Shown here: one piece after another, positions 33,708 to 45,216 of the stretch | Position numbering within the stretch: position 1 is the first letter of the stretch | Layout of the letters: every line of letters begins with the position of its first letter | Origin: Opeltia flavorubescens | Lineage: Eukaryota > Ascomycota > Lecanoromycetes > Teloschistales > Teloschistaceae | DNA length: 64,000 nt | Direction: 5' to 3' | NCBI GenBank assembly: GCA_000442125.1 | Contig: KE546966.1 | Span: 582,969-646,968 of the forward strand | Translations under genes and position numbers: made by a program | Notes under the pieces: generated by a model | Told to the model about the DNA's origin: nothing | Seen by the model: only the letters and a program-made list of their open reading frames with translations | The model's database searches: none

Positions 33708-36700
33708 ATGAGCATGGTCTGCTCTCGCCTGGGTCGTAGTCATGTAAGCTTCCCATATTCCGTGGCCTGGCGTGGTCGCGGTGCGTCACGTATCAAAACT
33801 CTCGCCTTCAGTACCTCCCCGAGAGCCCAAAATGGACTGGCAGCTACTCCTACTGGAACCGTTTCGCAAGACAATCACAAGTCCTTAGCCTGTGAGATAA
33901 TTTCTTTTCCTCCTGCTGACACTAAAGGTCTCAAAATTGACTCAGCTGTCAGTACCTGCAACGCCACGATTTAATCAGATTGGAGTCCAACAACTAAGCA
34001 GCCATGTCCACCCCCAAATCTTTTCCGGTCCACCTACTGTTCCTCCTCAGCATCTTGTTGATTTGAGCAAGGCTCATCTCGAGAGGCACCAGCTCCTCGG
34101 CAAGAATCAAGAGCATGCCAACCCCATTGCCTTCGATCTTCCAGCCCTTCACGGCCAGACACTAGATGAACATTTCTACAAATTAGGAAGAGACGCATCC
34201 GAGCCGTGGCTCAGTCAAGCTCAACAGTATGCACGAGTGGATCTACCTCGGCCGCCACGGAAATGGGCGAAGCGAAGTGGATGGACCAAGTACAATCAAG
34301 ATGGGACGGATGAAGCTGTTGAAGCGCCACAGGAGGAAATGCTTACTTTCGATACCGAGGTCATGTGGAAGGAAAGCTCCTATGCGGTCATGGCTTGTGC
34401 TGCAAGTCCAACGGCATGGTACGCCTGGCTTTCTCCATGGCTTCTTGACGAATCCCAGACGGACAAGCACCTGGTACCCTTGGGTAAATCTAACGATGCG
34501 CGCATTGTGGTCGGGCACAATATAGGCTATGATCGTGCTCGGATTGCGGAGGAGTATGACTTGCGGCAGTCAAAGAACTTCTTCCTTGACACGATGTCTT
34601 TGCACGTGGCAGTCAACGGTATGTGCTCTCGGCAAAGACCAACTTGGATGAAACACAAGAAGGCGCGCGATATGAGGGATAAGATCACGAGTGGGAATAA
34701 CTCTACCGAGCTTGCTGCTTTATTGGAAAACAAAATGCTAACCGAAGAGGAGGAGGAGTTGTGGGTTGGCCGCAGCTCCGTTAACTCCTTACGAGATGTC
34801 GCGAAATTTCACTGTAACGTCACTATTGACAAGGCCCAGCGAGACTCATTTGGCGAGCTAGACCGCGAAGGTATCCGGACTAAACTAGACGAGCTCCTCG
34901 ACTACTGCGCCGCTGATGTCTCTGTTACCCATCGCGTGTACAAAAAGGTCTTTCCTGGGTTCCTGGAAGTGTGCCCCCATCCGGTCAGTTTTAGTGCTTT
35001 GCGGCATCTATCATCTGTTATTCTACCCATCGACAAGTCGTGGAACTCATATATTGAGAACGCAGAGGCAACCTATCACAGGTTGTCGAACGATGTGGAA
35101 GATCGCCTTAAGGATCTTGCCAACAAAGCATTGGAGGTGAAGGATGCTCCAGCAAAGTTCAATGACGATGAATGGTTGCGGCAGCTTGACTGGTCTGGTC
35201 AAGCAGTCAAAATGGTTAAAGGGAAGAAAAAAGGGGACCCTCCAAGACCAGCAGCACGTCAGAAGAAACCGGGTATGCCGCAATGGTACAAAGACTTATT
35301 CGTAACGAGTAAAGACGAGGAAGCAACGCTTACTGTCCGAACGCGAATTGCACCTTTGCTGCTTCGGCTGGCATGGGATGGATATCCGCTGATTTGGTCC
35401 GATAAATACGGCTGGACCTTTAGGGTCCCATTATCTTCTGCATCTCAGTATAATGACAAGCCCGTAGTGAAATGTGATATGAGCGACGAGAAAGATCTGA
35501 TTATCAGGGACGACCATCAGCATCGATATTTCAAGCTTCCCCACAAAGACGGACCTCAAGCTCGATGCGCCAGTCCTTTAGCAAAGGGCTACTTACAATA
35601 TTTTGAGAGCGGTGTACTTTCTTCCGAGTACACCTATGCTAAAGAAGCCCTCGAAATGAACGCATCGTGTTCTTACTGGATTAGTGCTCGTGACAGGATC
35701 CGATCTCAGATGGCTGTCTACGAAAACGAAACAGTGGGCACAAAGCGCTCTGGCAGTCAGAAGGACCTAGGGTACATACTTCCTCAAGTGATCCCCATGG
35801 GCACGATTACGCGTCGAGCCGTGGAAAACACCTGGCTCACGGCCAGCAATGCTAAGCCGAATCGTGTAGGCTCAGAGTTGAAATCGATGATCCGAGCTCC
35901 ACCTGGTTATTGCTTCGTCGGCGCTGATGTTGATTCACAAGAACTGTGGATCGCTAGTCTTGTTGGCGATGCCCAATTCCAGCTTCACGGTGGAAATGCG
36001 ATTGGCTTCATGACTCTCGAAGGGACAAAAGCGGCGGGTACCGACTTGCACTCTAAAACGGCCCAAATTCTTGGGATCTCACGGAATGACGCCAAAGTGT
36101 TCAATTATGGTCGGATATACGGTGCTGGCCTGAAGTTCGCTTCCACATTACTTCGACAATTCAACCCCAATCTATCCGAGAAAGCAACCAACGAGATTGC
36201 CTCGAGGCTGTACAAAGAAACCAAAGGTGCTAAGACATTACGGAAAGCACTGAAAAGTAATTCTTTCTGGCGTGGCGGGACCGAGTCTCTGGTATTTAAC
36301 AGGCTGGAAGAATTCGCCGAGCAGGAACGACCTCGCACACCAGTCCTTAGTGCAGGAATCACCGAGGCTCTGATGCGTCGTTACATCAATAAGGGAGGCT
36401 TCATGACTTCGAGGATCAATTGGGCCATTCAGTCATCTGGTGTAGACTACCTCCACCTGCTCGTCGTTTCGATGGACTATCTAATTCGACGCTTCAACAT
36501 TGATGCACGGCTAGCTATCACGGTGCATGACGAGATCCGCTATCTAGCAAAGGAAGAAGATCGATATCGAGCAGCAATGGCTTTGCAGGTGGCTAACATC
36601 TGGACTCGAGCCATGTTCTCCCAGCAAATGGGTATCAACGAGTTGCCGCAGGCATGTGCTTACTTCAGTGCGGTAGATATTGATCATGTCCTCCGCAAGG

Positions 36701-37215
36701 AGGTTGACATGGATTGCATCACACCCAGCCACCCCAACAAGATTGCACATGGAGAGAGCCTGAGCATGGAGAGTTTGCTGGAAAAAGGCCAGCAGGCATT
36801 TCTTGACCCATCAACAATTGCGCATTTTCCGCCACAAATTGACAATTACACCTACAATCCGCGAACCTCTGTGATGAGTGAGTTGCAAAAAGATACGGAT
36901 TTGACTTACCTCAAAGCTCAATTGGCAGGCGATGAGAAAGAGCTTCGTGAGCTTGTCAAGAGCGCATTAGGCAAGACAGACTCTCCTACCGGCGAAGGAA
37001 GGGAACGNAAAGGTTCTACGAGAAGCAGGCAGAAGAGCGGGGCCAACACCAAAATTCCCTTCTATGGTCCAACACAATCTCCGCGCCTGGTGGAGATGCC
37101 ATATAATTATCCCAGTCAATGGCATGAGCCTCAGGGGTTCAATCGGGAGCGGAAGGTGGGAGCGGATTGGCTAAAAGCTCCTCGAGTCCATCGACCGACT
37201 GCCACCGCCGCATAG
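33708..37215 (+). CDS. MIP1: Mitochondrial DNA polymerase gamma catalytic subunit
   Basis: Two exons, 33708-33891 and 33953-37215, give 1148 aa. The intron 33892-33952 starts GTGAGA and ends GTCAG; this acceptor is the one that keeps frame. The N-terminus is basic and Ser/Arg-rich (SRLGRSHVSFPYSVAWRGR), a mitochondrial presequence. The 3'-5' exonuclease has motif I FDTEV (~194), motif II VGHNIGYDR (~246) and motif III YCAADVSVTHRVY (~379). The family A polymerase has motif A VGADVDSQELWIAS (~716), motif B RNDAKVFNYGRIYGAG (~772) and motif C ITVHDEIRY (~917). All catalytic acids and the motif B Lys and Tyr are present, so the enzyme should replicate and proofread mtDNA. An ambiguous base at 37008 lies in the variable C-terminal tail, which is basic and low-complexity as in other fungi. 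Confidence 0.95.
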
Positions 37216-38028
37216 TTATTTTCAAACAATTCCGAGATCGCAAGTATGTAAAATGCTGTTTGTATAGTCCTAGCGAGGCGTTGGCGGCTGTGGATGTGGA
37301 TCCGGATGTGGCGTGAACGGCCTTTTTTCAATCCATGTGAGATGATCTAGAAAATATACGAGGTATCCCCTCCATGTAAATAGCACCATTGCTAGGTGGA
37401 AGTCTGGAATCCGTTACGGATCTCTGTGAATAGGAACCATCTTTTGTTCTGGACACTGATTATTGCTGTCTTGAACCTGTACGGCGGATTCCGAGGAAAA
37501 GTAGCGGTGGAAGCGGATCGAAATGGCCCTAGGATGACCCGAAGCAGGACCATGTTGGAGACTTGGGAGGGTCGGGTTGCCGTTGGAGGGATAGCTGCTT
37601 TCCCCAGACTTTGCCATGACACATACTGAATGGCGTGCATGCATCCTGATGTAATTCTGGACCAATCATGGGAGTGGACGAGAGCAGGACCCTCCTTGAC
37701 CCTCTCTCAGACCCTCCCCTGCTCCACCTGCTGCATGGTACCTCTCGGTAAGGGCGCCGGAGATGTAACCGGTCATGCATGACGATTACTCGACCATTAC
37801 TCGATGAAAACAACGAGATGAGCCTGGCCCTGGTGGAGTCGCTTCAATCCAATTTTTTCCGCCAGCTAACGGACCCACGTGGACTAAGAGTCGATACCAC
37901 GATGAATAGAATGGAAACAAGTAAAATTTGGCAGCCACCACCCGCGCAAGCGAGGCAAACCATTCATGTCGTTCACACACCATCTTTGCTCTTACCCTTT
38001 TGTTCTGCCATTGTTGTCCCTCTAAGTC
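37216..38028. other. Intergenic region upstream of the arrestin gene
   Basis: About 810 bp. Only short overlapping frames on both strands; no supported gene or RNA. Confidence 0.5.
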
Positions 38029-39387
38029 ATGCCCAGCATTCTGTGTTTCGGTCGCTCCCACTTCCCTCAATACCGTGACGCCAAAAGCCGACTCGAGTAT
38101 ATTGAAGACCTCACCGACATCGATACAGGTGATCAGAAGCGCCATTCAGCAGCCATGGACTTTCTTCACTTGGGCTCCAAAGAAAAACGCAAGAGTGGTA
38201 GTGGCCATACCACCCCAAAACACAAAGGAAGCCCCAAAATTGCTCCCACTAAGGCTGCCAAAATTGACATCGTCATGGAATCACCTCCGTGTGTTTTTTA
38301 TGGCGGAACAAACTCCTCAGGTGCTCTATTCTCCGGCCAGCTCAGGCTCATAGTGACGGATCCTGAAGTACGGTTAATGTCCCTGTGCATGGATCTAATG
38401 GGCAATACAACAACCAAGAAGCCTGTATCGAAAGATTGTCCAGATTGTATCAACAAGACTTCTACGATCAAGTCTTGGAACTTCATCAGTGAACAGACTA
38501 CATATCCTCGAGGAACCCATCAACTACCATTCTCCTACCTCCTCCCAGGCCATCTTCCAGCAACAACACATAGCACCCTCGCCAACATCGATTACGCTTT
38601 GGACGTCAAAGCAGTCACAACCCTCGCCGATACGGTAACCCACCACTACCCTTTGCGAGTCCAGCGCGCCCTCCCGCCCAATCCAGAAAAGCAGTCGGTC
38701 CGCATCTTCCCACCCACCAACCTTACCGTCAATGTCATTCACTCTCAGATTATTCATCCAATAGGTGCCTTTCTTGTTCAATTCCGCATGAACGGCGTTG
38801 TTACTAGAGATAGAGACACCCAGATCCGATGGCGTATCCGCAAACTCGATTGGCACATCGACGAACATACCGTCAATGTCTCTCCTGCTTGTTCCAAGCA
38901 TGCGCACAAAGTCGGCGGAGAAGGCAAAGGCCAGAAACACGAAGATATACGTTCAATTGGAGACTGTTCACTGAAGAAAGGCTGGAAGACCGACTTCGAT
39001 GCCGTAGGTGGTGGCCAGATTGAGATGGAGTTTCCAGCTTCTATTCGCCCCAACAGCAATCCGGTCTGCGATGTCGAATCGCCAACAGGACTCATTGTGA
39101 CACATGACCTGATAATAGAGATCGTCGTGGCTGAGGAGCATGCGAAGAGTTCGAACTCCAAAAACTCGGTGCCTACGGGATGCGCAAGGGTGCTACGAAC
39201 GCAGTTCAAGGTGGTCGTGACTGAGAGAGGCGGAATGGGCGTTAGCTGGGATGAAGAGATACCGCCAATGTATGAGGATGTGCCGATTAGTCCGCCAGGA
39301 TACAAGACGACTGTGACGGATTATGAAGGGGAAGAATTGCCGTCACCACCAGAGGAGGAGTTGGAGAACATGGGATTGCATGACTAA
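38029..39387 (+). CDS. Ldb19/Art1-type arrestin-related trafficking adaptor
   Basis: Single exon, 452 aa from the ATG at 38029; a second in-frame ATG at 38155 (MDFLHLGSKEKRK) could be the true start. The central region is an arrestin-type beta-sandwich: FYGGTNSSGALFSGQLRLIV, then SWNFISEQTTYPRGTHQLPFSY and YALDVKAVTT. Near the C-terminus are PPMYED and PPGYKT, two PPxY motifs that recruit the WW domains of the Rsp5 ubiquitin ligase. ART proteins bring Rsp5 to plasma-membrane transporters and so drive their endocytosis (family knowledge). A Lys-rich segment at residues 50-75 could be ubiquitinated or membrane-binding. Ldb19 is chosen because of the Ldb19-like N-terminal arrangement; another ART is possible. 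Confidence 0.82.
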   Translation: MPSILCFGRSHFPQYRDAKSRLEYIEDLTDIDTGDQKRHSAAMDFLHLGSKEKRKSGSGHTTPKHKGSPKIAPTKAAKIDIVMESPPCVFYGGTNSSGALFSGQLRLIVTDPEVRLMSLCMDLMGNTTTKKPVSKDCPDCINKTSTIKSWNFISEQTTYPRGTHQLPFSYLLPGHLPATTHSTLANIDYALDVKAVTTLADTVTHHYPLRVQRALPPNPEKQSVRIFPPTNLTVNVIHSQIIHPIGAFLVQFRMNGVVTRDRDTQIRWRIRKLDWHIDEHTVNVSPACSKHAHKVGGEGKGQKHEDIRSIGDCSLKKGWKTDFDAVGGGQIEMEFPASIRPNSNPVCDVESPTGLIVTHDLIIEIVVAEEHAKSSNSKNSVPTGCARVLRTQFKVVVTERGGMGVSWDEEIPPMYEDVPISPPGYKTTVTDYEGEELPSPPEEELENMGLHD

Positions 39388-40181
39388 TGGCAGGAATGCA
39401 CCACAGCAGCAACCATCATCTCCCTTTCACTTTCACATTCAGGTTTCATATATCCATTTTGCAACCAAATTCAGACTACACGAATTTTATGGCATCAATT
39501 CCAATTGCTCTCGACTGGATTTCGACTAACTAAAGCATCAATATCATTAGCGGCTGGAGTACTGGCTTTGTCACAGGATGACAGGAGGCAAAAGTCTATC
39601 TTAGTTTTGTTGACGGATCGCTGACGGTGACTCTGTGCTTTAAATTTTCTTTGTCTTCTTTTAAGAGCTTTATTAGCTCAAGCGGTGATTACATATACCC
39701 GAATTCAGCTTAGCAAAAGTTTAAATACGTACACACATGAAGTATCTTTGAAATCTTGATCCGTTTTGGTGGTGGTTCTTCATCTAGCTTTCTTCTCTCT
39801 ACTTTTTTACATCGCCTGGTATGTGCACTTCTAATCCGAGTATTACTGGTATTCAAATATTTCCTTGGCGGATTCTTTCATGTTCTTCGTGTTCAATTTT
39901 AACTTCTGTAATCACCCTGTAAAGCAGAAGAAATGGGACAAGACCATCATCAGCGAATTAAAATTCACGCTCTTCGCATACAATCCTATGAATTACACCT
40001 CTTACAGTGGATATTTGGCTACCGAAAAAATCAATGAAAAACCTTCAATTGTTTTTTTCATTTAGGTCGTAAAATAAGAAAGATCCGAAGAGGAAACCAA
40101 AATTCAAAATTCGCGAGGACTACCAAATATAAAGTTATATAAATTCCTCTCAAATCCCCCCATTCCTTCCCATCACCCAAT
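39388..40181. other. AT-rich convergent intergenic region
   Basis: About 790 bp between two converging genes, notably AT-rich at 39540-40140. It probably holds both 3' UTRs. No gene supported. Confidence 0.55.
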
Positions 40182-40715
40182 CTACCATCTCACACCCCTC
40201 CCCTCCCTCTCCAACCTAACCTTGACAATCCTTTCCAAATCCCGAATCTCCCCTTCCTTCCTCCTCCTCTCCCCCTCAACATAAGCATCCATAGCCGCGC
40301 CACCTTGCTCCCTAAGATACCTCTCTTTTCTCTGCCCTTCTTCCACATGTGTCTTCTTGACGAACTCGAGGAGCGCTTTCTTCTGTCCGTATCCTAATTT
40401 ACTTTGTTCTTTTGAGTTTGAGGAAGATGATGAAGGGAGGGAGGAGAGGTATTTCTTCACGTCAGAGGGGAGGAAGGTGCAGCCGATCCAGGTCCAGTGC
40501 AGGGAGGGTTCGTAGCCGTAGAGTTCGGTGAGGAGTTGCTGGATATCTGATATTTGGAGGTGGGTGTGGAGGAGGGTTGGGTGGGGGGTTTGGGCGAGGA
40601 GGAGAAGCCGGATCAGGGTGTAGGTTGTGAGTGGTTGGGGGAAGATGGGGGAATTGAGGGTGTCGGAGACGGGGGTAGTTGTGCTGGGCTTTTTGAAGGG
40701 GTTGGTGAGAGGCAT
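40182..40715 (-). CDS. Conserved-looking hypothetical protein
   Basis: Single exon, 177 aa, ATG at 40715. Not recognised. The N-terminal third is Pro/Thr-rich with a hydrophobic TLIRLLLLAQ helix; the middle reads ISDIQQLLTELYGYEPSLHWTWIGCTF; a poly-Ser stretch follows. The C-terminus is a long basic/acidic helix (VKKTHVEEGQRKERYLREQGG.. and EGERRRKEGEIRDLERIVK), likely a coiled coil. No signal peptide or enzymatic motif. The coding strand switches from C-rich (5') to G-rich (3') near 40420, as in several neighbours. The open frame, clear ATG and structured feel support a real gene; the function is unknown. Confidence 0.6.
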   Translation of the reverse strand: MPLTNPFKKPSTTTPVSDTLNSPIFPQPLTTYTLIRLLLLAQTPHPTLLHTHLQISDIQQLLTELYGYEPSLHWTWIGCTFLPSDVKKYLSSLPSSSSSNSKEQSKLGYGQKKALLEFVKKTHVEEGQRKERYLREQGGAAMDAYVEGERRRKEGEIRDLERIVKVRLEREGRGVRW

Positions 40716-41401
40716 TGTGGGTTTTTCTGGGCTAAGTCACCTGTGTAGGTAGTGCAGACCGTGAAAGGATGCGTATATGCCTGTACTACGAATTCCGATG
40801 GGATAGTGAACAGTTGATGTGAGGTAATTGTTTTCGATGATCGAGACGATGGCATCCTTCTGAAAGAGGTACACTGGCCATTTATTCTTCTTCGTCTGAC
40901 GAGTATTGGAGACCATGATGGAGGACAAAGGGACCGAGTTCGGAAAGAAAGGAGTCATGCTCTTTTCTTTCAACGAAAATTTGGCTGGAGACAAAGAAAG
41001 GTTTCATCGTTCTTGGTTTACCCCGTAGGCTGGGTGGACAGAGCATTGATGCATCTTCGGTAGACACTGATGAAACCATACCAAACACCGAGACCACTGA
41101 TTCATTGTGGCTTCAAGATGGAGATAGAAAGCGCCCAAGCCATTATGGCGTTTAAGGCTGCTGCTGGATGGAAAGGAGCCTCGTAGAGGCGAATACTGGT
41201 AGGGTGGTCGTAGGTAATTCAACCCTTACAAGTAATCTTGTGCCATGGGTTCCTTAAAGATCTTCCTTTTTGCAGTTAGAGATCATTGATTCAAAAGCGC
41301 TTTGATATGAAACATCATGGCCGATAAGTTCTGTGCAAACGTTACACGGTTGTTCACTGCATATTTCGCAGCCCGAAGTTCTTAGTGAGTAAGACATTTG
41401 T
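40716..41401. other. Intergenic region
   Basis: About 690 bp between two minus-strand genes. Short frames only; nothing recognisable. Confidence 0.5.
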
Positions 41402-42073
41402 TCACCAGAAAGAATATCCGTGGAACCATCCCCAACCCCCCGTTACAGCCAAACATCCGACGGCGACCTCCCACCTCAATTCGATGATTCCCCATACCCA
41501 AAGTGTTCCAAGTGGTGGCGCTTTCTTCATAACAGCCATGTAAGGATCGTCATTGCTCGCCTTCACTAGCCATGATCCAGCCATTATGGCCATGGTAGCA
41601 AATACAGTCTGCATCATGGGGACCGAGGCTCGCGGATGCAAGGTAGCGACAAGGATTAGTATGAGCCATGGCGCGGGCGAAAAGAGTACAGAAGAGGTAA
41701 AGAGAGGAAGGAGGGAAGGACGATCGGTCGCGTACTGGTGGTGGACGAGGAGTGTGAGAGTGAAGTATAGGATAATCAGGGAACTGGAGTATAAGAAGAT
41801 ATCGGCATAACTTGTTGAGGCTGGGTCGGAAGGGTCGGAGATCTCGCTGATGGAGCCATCGGGATTGATCTGAGTGGTGGTGATGGAGGGAGAGCCCTGG
41901 TTAGCCGACCTCTGCAGGAGTCGTCGCTCTTCAGCGATCTCAAGAAGTGTTCTGCCCGTTGGAGCTTCTCGACTCGGGCGAGCGAGTGGGATTTCGTTGG
42001 AACTTGAACCTTGACCTTGTCTAGTTTGCGCTCGTCTCTCCCTGCGGTTACGTGGAGCTTCTTGAGATGCCAT
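41402..42073 (-). CDS. Fungal multi-pass membrane protein (DUF7719-like)
   Basis: Single exon, 223 aa from the ATG at 42073; a longer frame upstream overlaps the neighbouring promoter and is less likely. Residues 1-90 are hydrophilic and Arg/Gln/Ser-rich. About four hydrophobic segments follow: IFLYSSSLIILYFTLTLLVH, LFSPAPWLILILVATL, TVFATMAIMAGSWLV, and WVWGIIELRWEVAVGCLAV. A loop with NDDPYMAVMKKAPPLGTLWVWG precedes the last segment and looks conserved. This resembles a fungal family of unknown function that I associate with DUF7719, but I cannot confirm the assignment. Head-to-head with the PIG-L gene, 181 bp apart. Confidence 0.68.
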   Translation of the reverse strand: MASQEAPRNRRERRAQTRQGQGSSSNEIPLARPSREAPTGRTLLEIAEERRLLQRSANQGSPSITTTQINPDGSISEISDPSDPASTSYADIFLYSSSLIILYFTLTLLVHHQYATDRPSLLPLFTSSVLFSPAPWLILILVATLHPRASVPMMQTVFATMAIMAGSWLVKASNDDPYMAVMKKAPPLGTLWVWGIIELRWEVAVGCLAVTGGWGWFHGYSFW

Positions 42074-42254
42074 CCTCGATAGAAAAAGATATGACGACTG
42101 GCATACTCTGCTCGTAAATGTAATTCGAGGTAAGATTTTCATTAGGGATTGCGAGACTAATGCAGGTACGGCGCCACTGCCGTTCCAACCCTGCGTCATT
42201 CAACAAAGGAAACCAAAGCCTCACTCGTTGTCACGTAGGCCAGGGTCAACAATA

Positions 42255-43115
42255 ATGGAGCTCTATACTGCTCTCGCTATACCCATCCTCATATCGACTC
42301 TATGGCTTCTCACCGCAAGCATCTCTCGCTCTTCTCATCCAAATTTCACCAATCGCCGCATCTGTCTCCTGATCGCCCACCCCGATGATGAAGCCATGTT
42401 CTTCTCCCCTACTCTTCTCGCCCTCACAGACCCTGAAGCCGGAAATCATGTCAAGATTCTCTGTCTTAGCAACGGAAATGCCGACGGCCTTGGGCAAGTC
42501 CGGGAAAATGAACTGATCTCTTCAGCAAAGATATTGGGTTTGCGAGGCCGTGAAGATGTACTGGTTCTCGATTCGCCCGATTTTGTGGATGGAATGGATA
42601 CGAAGTGGAGTGTGACAAAAATCGCGGAAGTATTGAGACAGGCATTCAGTCCTACAAGGGAGCAGAAACGGAAAAACGGAGGTGCGCCGATAGCTTCAAT
42701 CGATATGCTAATAACGTTCGACCGTCGAGGTGTCTCCAGTCATCCAAACCATATTGCGCTGTTTGATGGAGCGAAAGAATGGTTGAGGGGTCTAATGGAA
42801 GGGAAAGTTGGATGGAGATGCCCGGTGGAATTGCATACCTTGACGAGTGTCTCGATTCTGAGAAAGTATATTAGCTTCTTGGATGCACCCATGACGATGC
42901 TGCAGGGGTTTCTAGGTGGAATCAAGGCTTCCAAAAGACACGGGCTTGGTGAAGGACGAACACGAGCTCTCTTCATCAGCGATATGGGACAATGGAAGCA
43001 AGGTTTCAACGCTATGACCAAGGCTCATAAGAGTCAAATGCGTTGGTTTCGCTGGGGTTGGATCACCTTCGGGCGATACATGGTCGTCAACGATCTCAAA
43101 AGACAGGCAATATAA
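42255..43115 (+). CDS. GPI12: PIG-L/Gpi12 N-acetylglucosaminyl-phosphatidylinositol deacetylase
   Basis: Single exon, 286 aa from the ATG at 42255. The first ~25 residues form a membrane anchor (ALAIPILISTLWLLTASI), matching the ER anchor of PIG-L. The metal-binding motif AHPDDEAMFF is intact, and SSHPNHIAL provides the second His motif (HPxH). NGNADGLGQVRENEL is also typical. The enzyme removes the acetyl group from GlcNAc-PI in the second step of GPI-anchor synthesis on the cytosolic face of the ER (family knowledge). The length is normal. It starts 181 bp from the divergent membrane-protein gene and converges on the next gene at its 3' end. Confidence 0.92.
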   Translation: MELYTALAIPILISTLWLLTASISRSSHPNFTNRRICLLIAHPDDEAMFFSPTLLALTDPEAGNHVKILCLSNGNADGLGQVRENELISSAKILGLRGREDVLVLDSPDFVDGMDTKWSVTKIAEVLRQAFSPTREQKRKNGGAPIASIDMLITFDRRGVSSHPNHIALFDGAKEWLRGLMEGKVGWRCPVELHTLTSVSILRKYISFLDAPMTMLQGFLGGIKASKRHGLGEGRTRALFISDMGQWKQGFNAMTKAHKSQMRWFRWGWITFGRYMVVNDLKRQAI

Positions 43116-43279
43116 GCATGGTACACTTATCTCCTAAACAATGCTGGTCGTGAAAGCAAACGCGAGATGGATATTCTCGGAACGAAAAGCCACATTCTTT
43201 CAGGTCTTGTGTGCAACCCTCAAAGTTGCAGCAGACAATACTTAAGCAACTGGCATTCCCTTCTCTCACCTTAAAAACC

Positions 43280-44963
43280 TCATTGATTCTCCCATTCCAT
43301 ACTGCCCTTCAGGCAATCCCAACCAATAAGCCGCCAAAGTTCAGCTTTGAAGAGATCGGCCACGTCCTCCTGCTTGGCAGCTGTCCAAGGCTCAATGTTG
43401 AGTCCAAGGTCATCAGGTTCATTCAGTGCTTTGGAGAATTCATCAAGGTTATTTCCTAGAACCTCCTTGAGGATTGTTTGCTGGAGCTGGATCTTGATAT
43501 CCTTAGAATGGAATCCTGGTCTGAGTTTCTCCCGCGAGTTGTCAACTTTGCTACTGGGGCTTCCCTCGCTGTTGAACAAGACCAACGTTCGTTCAAGCAG
43601 CCAAATCAGGTACGGCGCCTGTCGTTCCTTGGCCAATTTCTTGTCTTGCCTTACACTGTCCTTCTCCACCGATACGGGAACTACGGCGTCCTTTCCGGCC
43701 CAGGCCATGTTCCAATTTTCATCTTGCTCGCCGAAGACAAACACCTTCAAGGTCCCGCCGATCTTCCGCAACAAGAAGAACATGAAGCCTTCCATGACTG
43801 CCTGATCCATAGGACGACCCTTGCGAAGGACTTGAAGCGCATTCAGTAGAAAATTGCATTGTATCATGATATTTCCGACTGGTGTCATTTCTGGAGTCGG
43901 CGGAGCGACTAGCTTCTTGCCTCGAGTCGACCGGCGTCGAACAGGCTCTTTTTCGGATGGATGGGAAGCTTTCGTCGTTGCAGCTGCCAAAGCGCAGATA
44001 CTGTTGAGCAAACCGTTTAAGAATTCTACCATCAAATATACTACTTGTTCCTGAAATCCATCTTTAGTACTCATATGGCCGAGTTTGTCCATAGCAACAA
44101 GCAACATTGAGAAAACGGGGCGACCTATATCAGCATCGAGTATGTTCCCCGATTCTCTATTAGTCTGAGAATCGGCTGTATTCTTTAGTGGTCGGCGTGT
44201 CCTATCAGCTCCATGGTGGTTTGGCAATGGTCCGGCTGAAGTAACAAGATGGTTAAGTTCTGATATAATATAGACAATAATGCTCACAGTCAGAGATGGA
44301 ATAAGTGGAGATTGGATAAAGCTCTTCTGCAAGGCGTAAATGGCGTCCAGAAGACCGGCCTCTCGTCGATGCAGCATCCCAGGATCTGCTCCAGTCAAGT
44401 GGGCATCACACTGGAGTGCAGCCATCGGGGTTTGGAGGGAGGCCGGTTGCGAAGACAAGGAGATGACGGCTTCTTGGCTTTCAGCGTTCCTCGTTCTCAT
44501 AGAGGTATTTGTCCGCTTCTTTTTCTTACTGGGACCGTTCGGTGCTTCCTCATCCGGGGCAGGTCGTTTTCCACTTTGCTGTGGAGGTGTCCAGGGCACT
44601 TTTCCTCTCAAGTCATCAAGCTCTCGTTCGAGTCTGTAAATATGAGCTCTCTGCTCGTTCGTCTCTTGCTGCAAGCGCTGGTAGGAATCTTTCCAATAAG
44701 CCAGGGTATCGACGTAGCGCGCGCCATCGCGGTCAGTTGTCGGGCGGTGCCCAGTCCTGATATAAGAGCGGATATGTTCGAGGTATTCTACAAGCAACCA
44801 TTAGTCGTAGCTTGATTGAGACCGTCTTGGCCGTTCAATATGCACCTCTGATGGTAAGATCTGGGGGCTTTGACTTAGCAAGAAATAGGGCGATAACGAA
44901 CTCAGGGAATAGCGGCCTAAGCGTTTCTTGAGCTGCAGCCAACGGTTTATTGTGGGAAGCCAT
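43280..44963 (-). CDS. Unknown protein with N-terminal coiled coil and NLS
   Basis: Two exons on the minus strand, 44963-44846 and 44787-43280, give 541 aa. The large frame has an in-frame stop just upstream and no usable ATG. An intron (44788-44845, GTGCAT donor, GACTAAT branch, TTGTAG acceptor) joins it to a 39-codon exon starting MASHNKPLA and restores LTIREYLEHIRSYIR. Residues ~60-95 (YWKDSYQRLQQETNEQRAHI.. to ELDDLR) form a coiled coil. A KKKKR cluster near 120 is a likely nuclear signal. The remainder is helical with no catalytic motif; a basic RRRSTRGKK loop separates two helical parts. I do not recognise the family. Nuclear location is inferred from the signal only. Confidence 0.66.
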
Positions 44964-45216
44964 AACACAATAATTGTAGTCCTGTGAACATCATATTCGT
45001 TCAACTTATCCGCGCTTGGTCCGCATTCGGTTGTGGGTAGATGATGACACATGAATAGAGGATTGCATGCCAAAGCTACGAAAATAGATGGACATTTTGC
45101 ATAATGTAGCAAGCATTCTAGGGGTATCAATCAGAGGAAATAGACTACAATCCAACTTAGAGATCAACACCTGCGAAGCGGAAGACAAGAACCCTCTTCA
45201 GACAATGACGACGCAG

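Noticed and set aside
38778-39305. 175-codon minus-strand frame inside the arrestin gene
   Set aside because: Shadow of the coding strand; no domain or splice support.
44200-44290. Possible intron in the 43280-44963 gene (GTGAGC..TTCAG, 52 nt)
   Set aside because: Removing it shifts the frame and introduces a stop, whereas reading through keeps the protein open.
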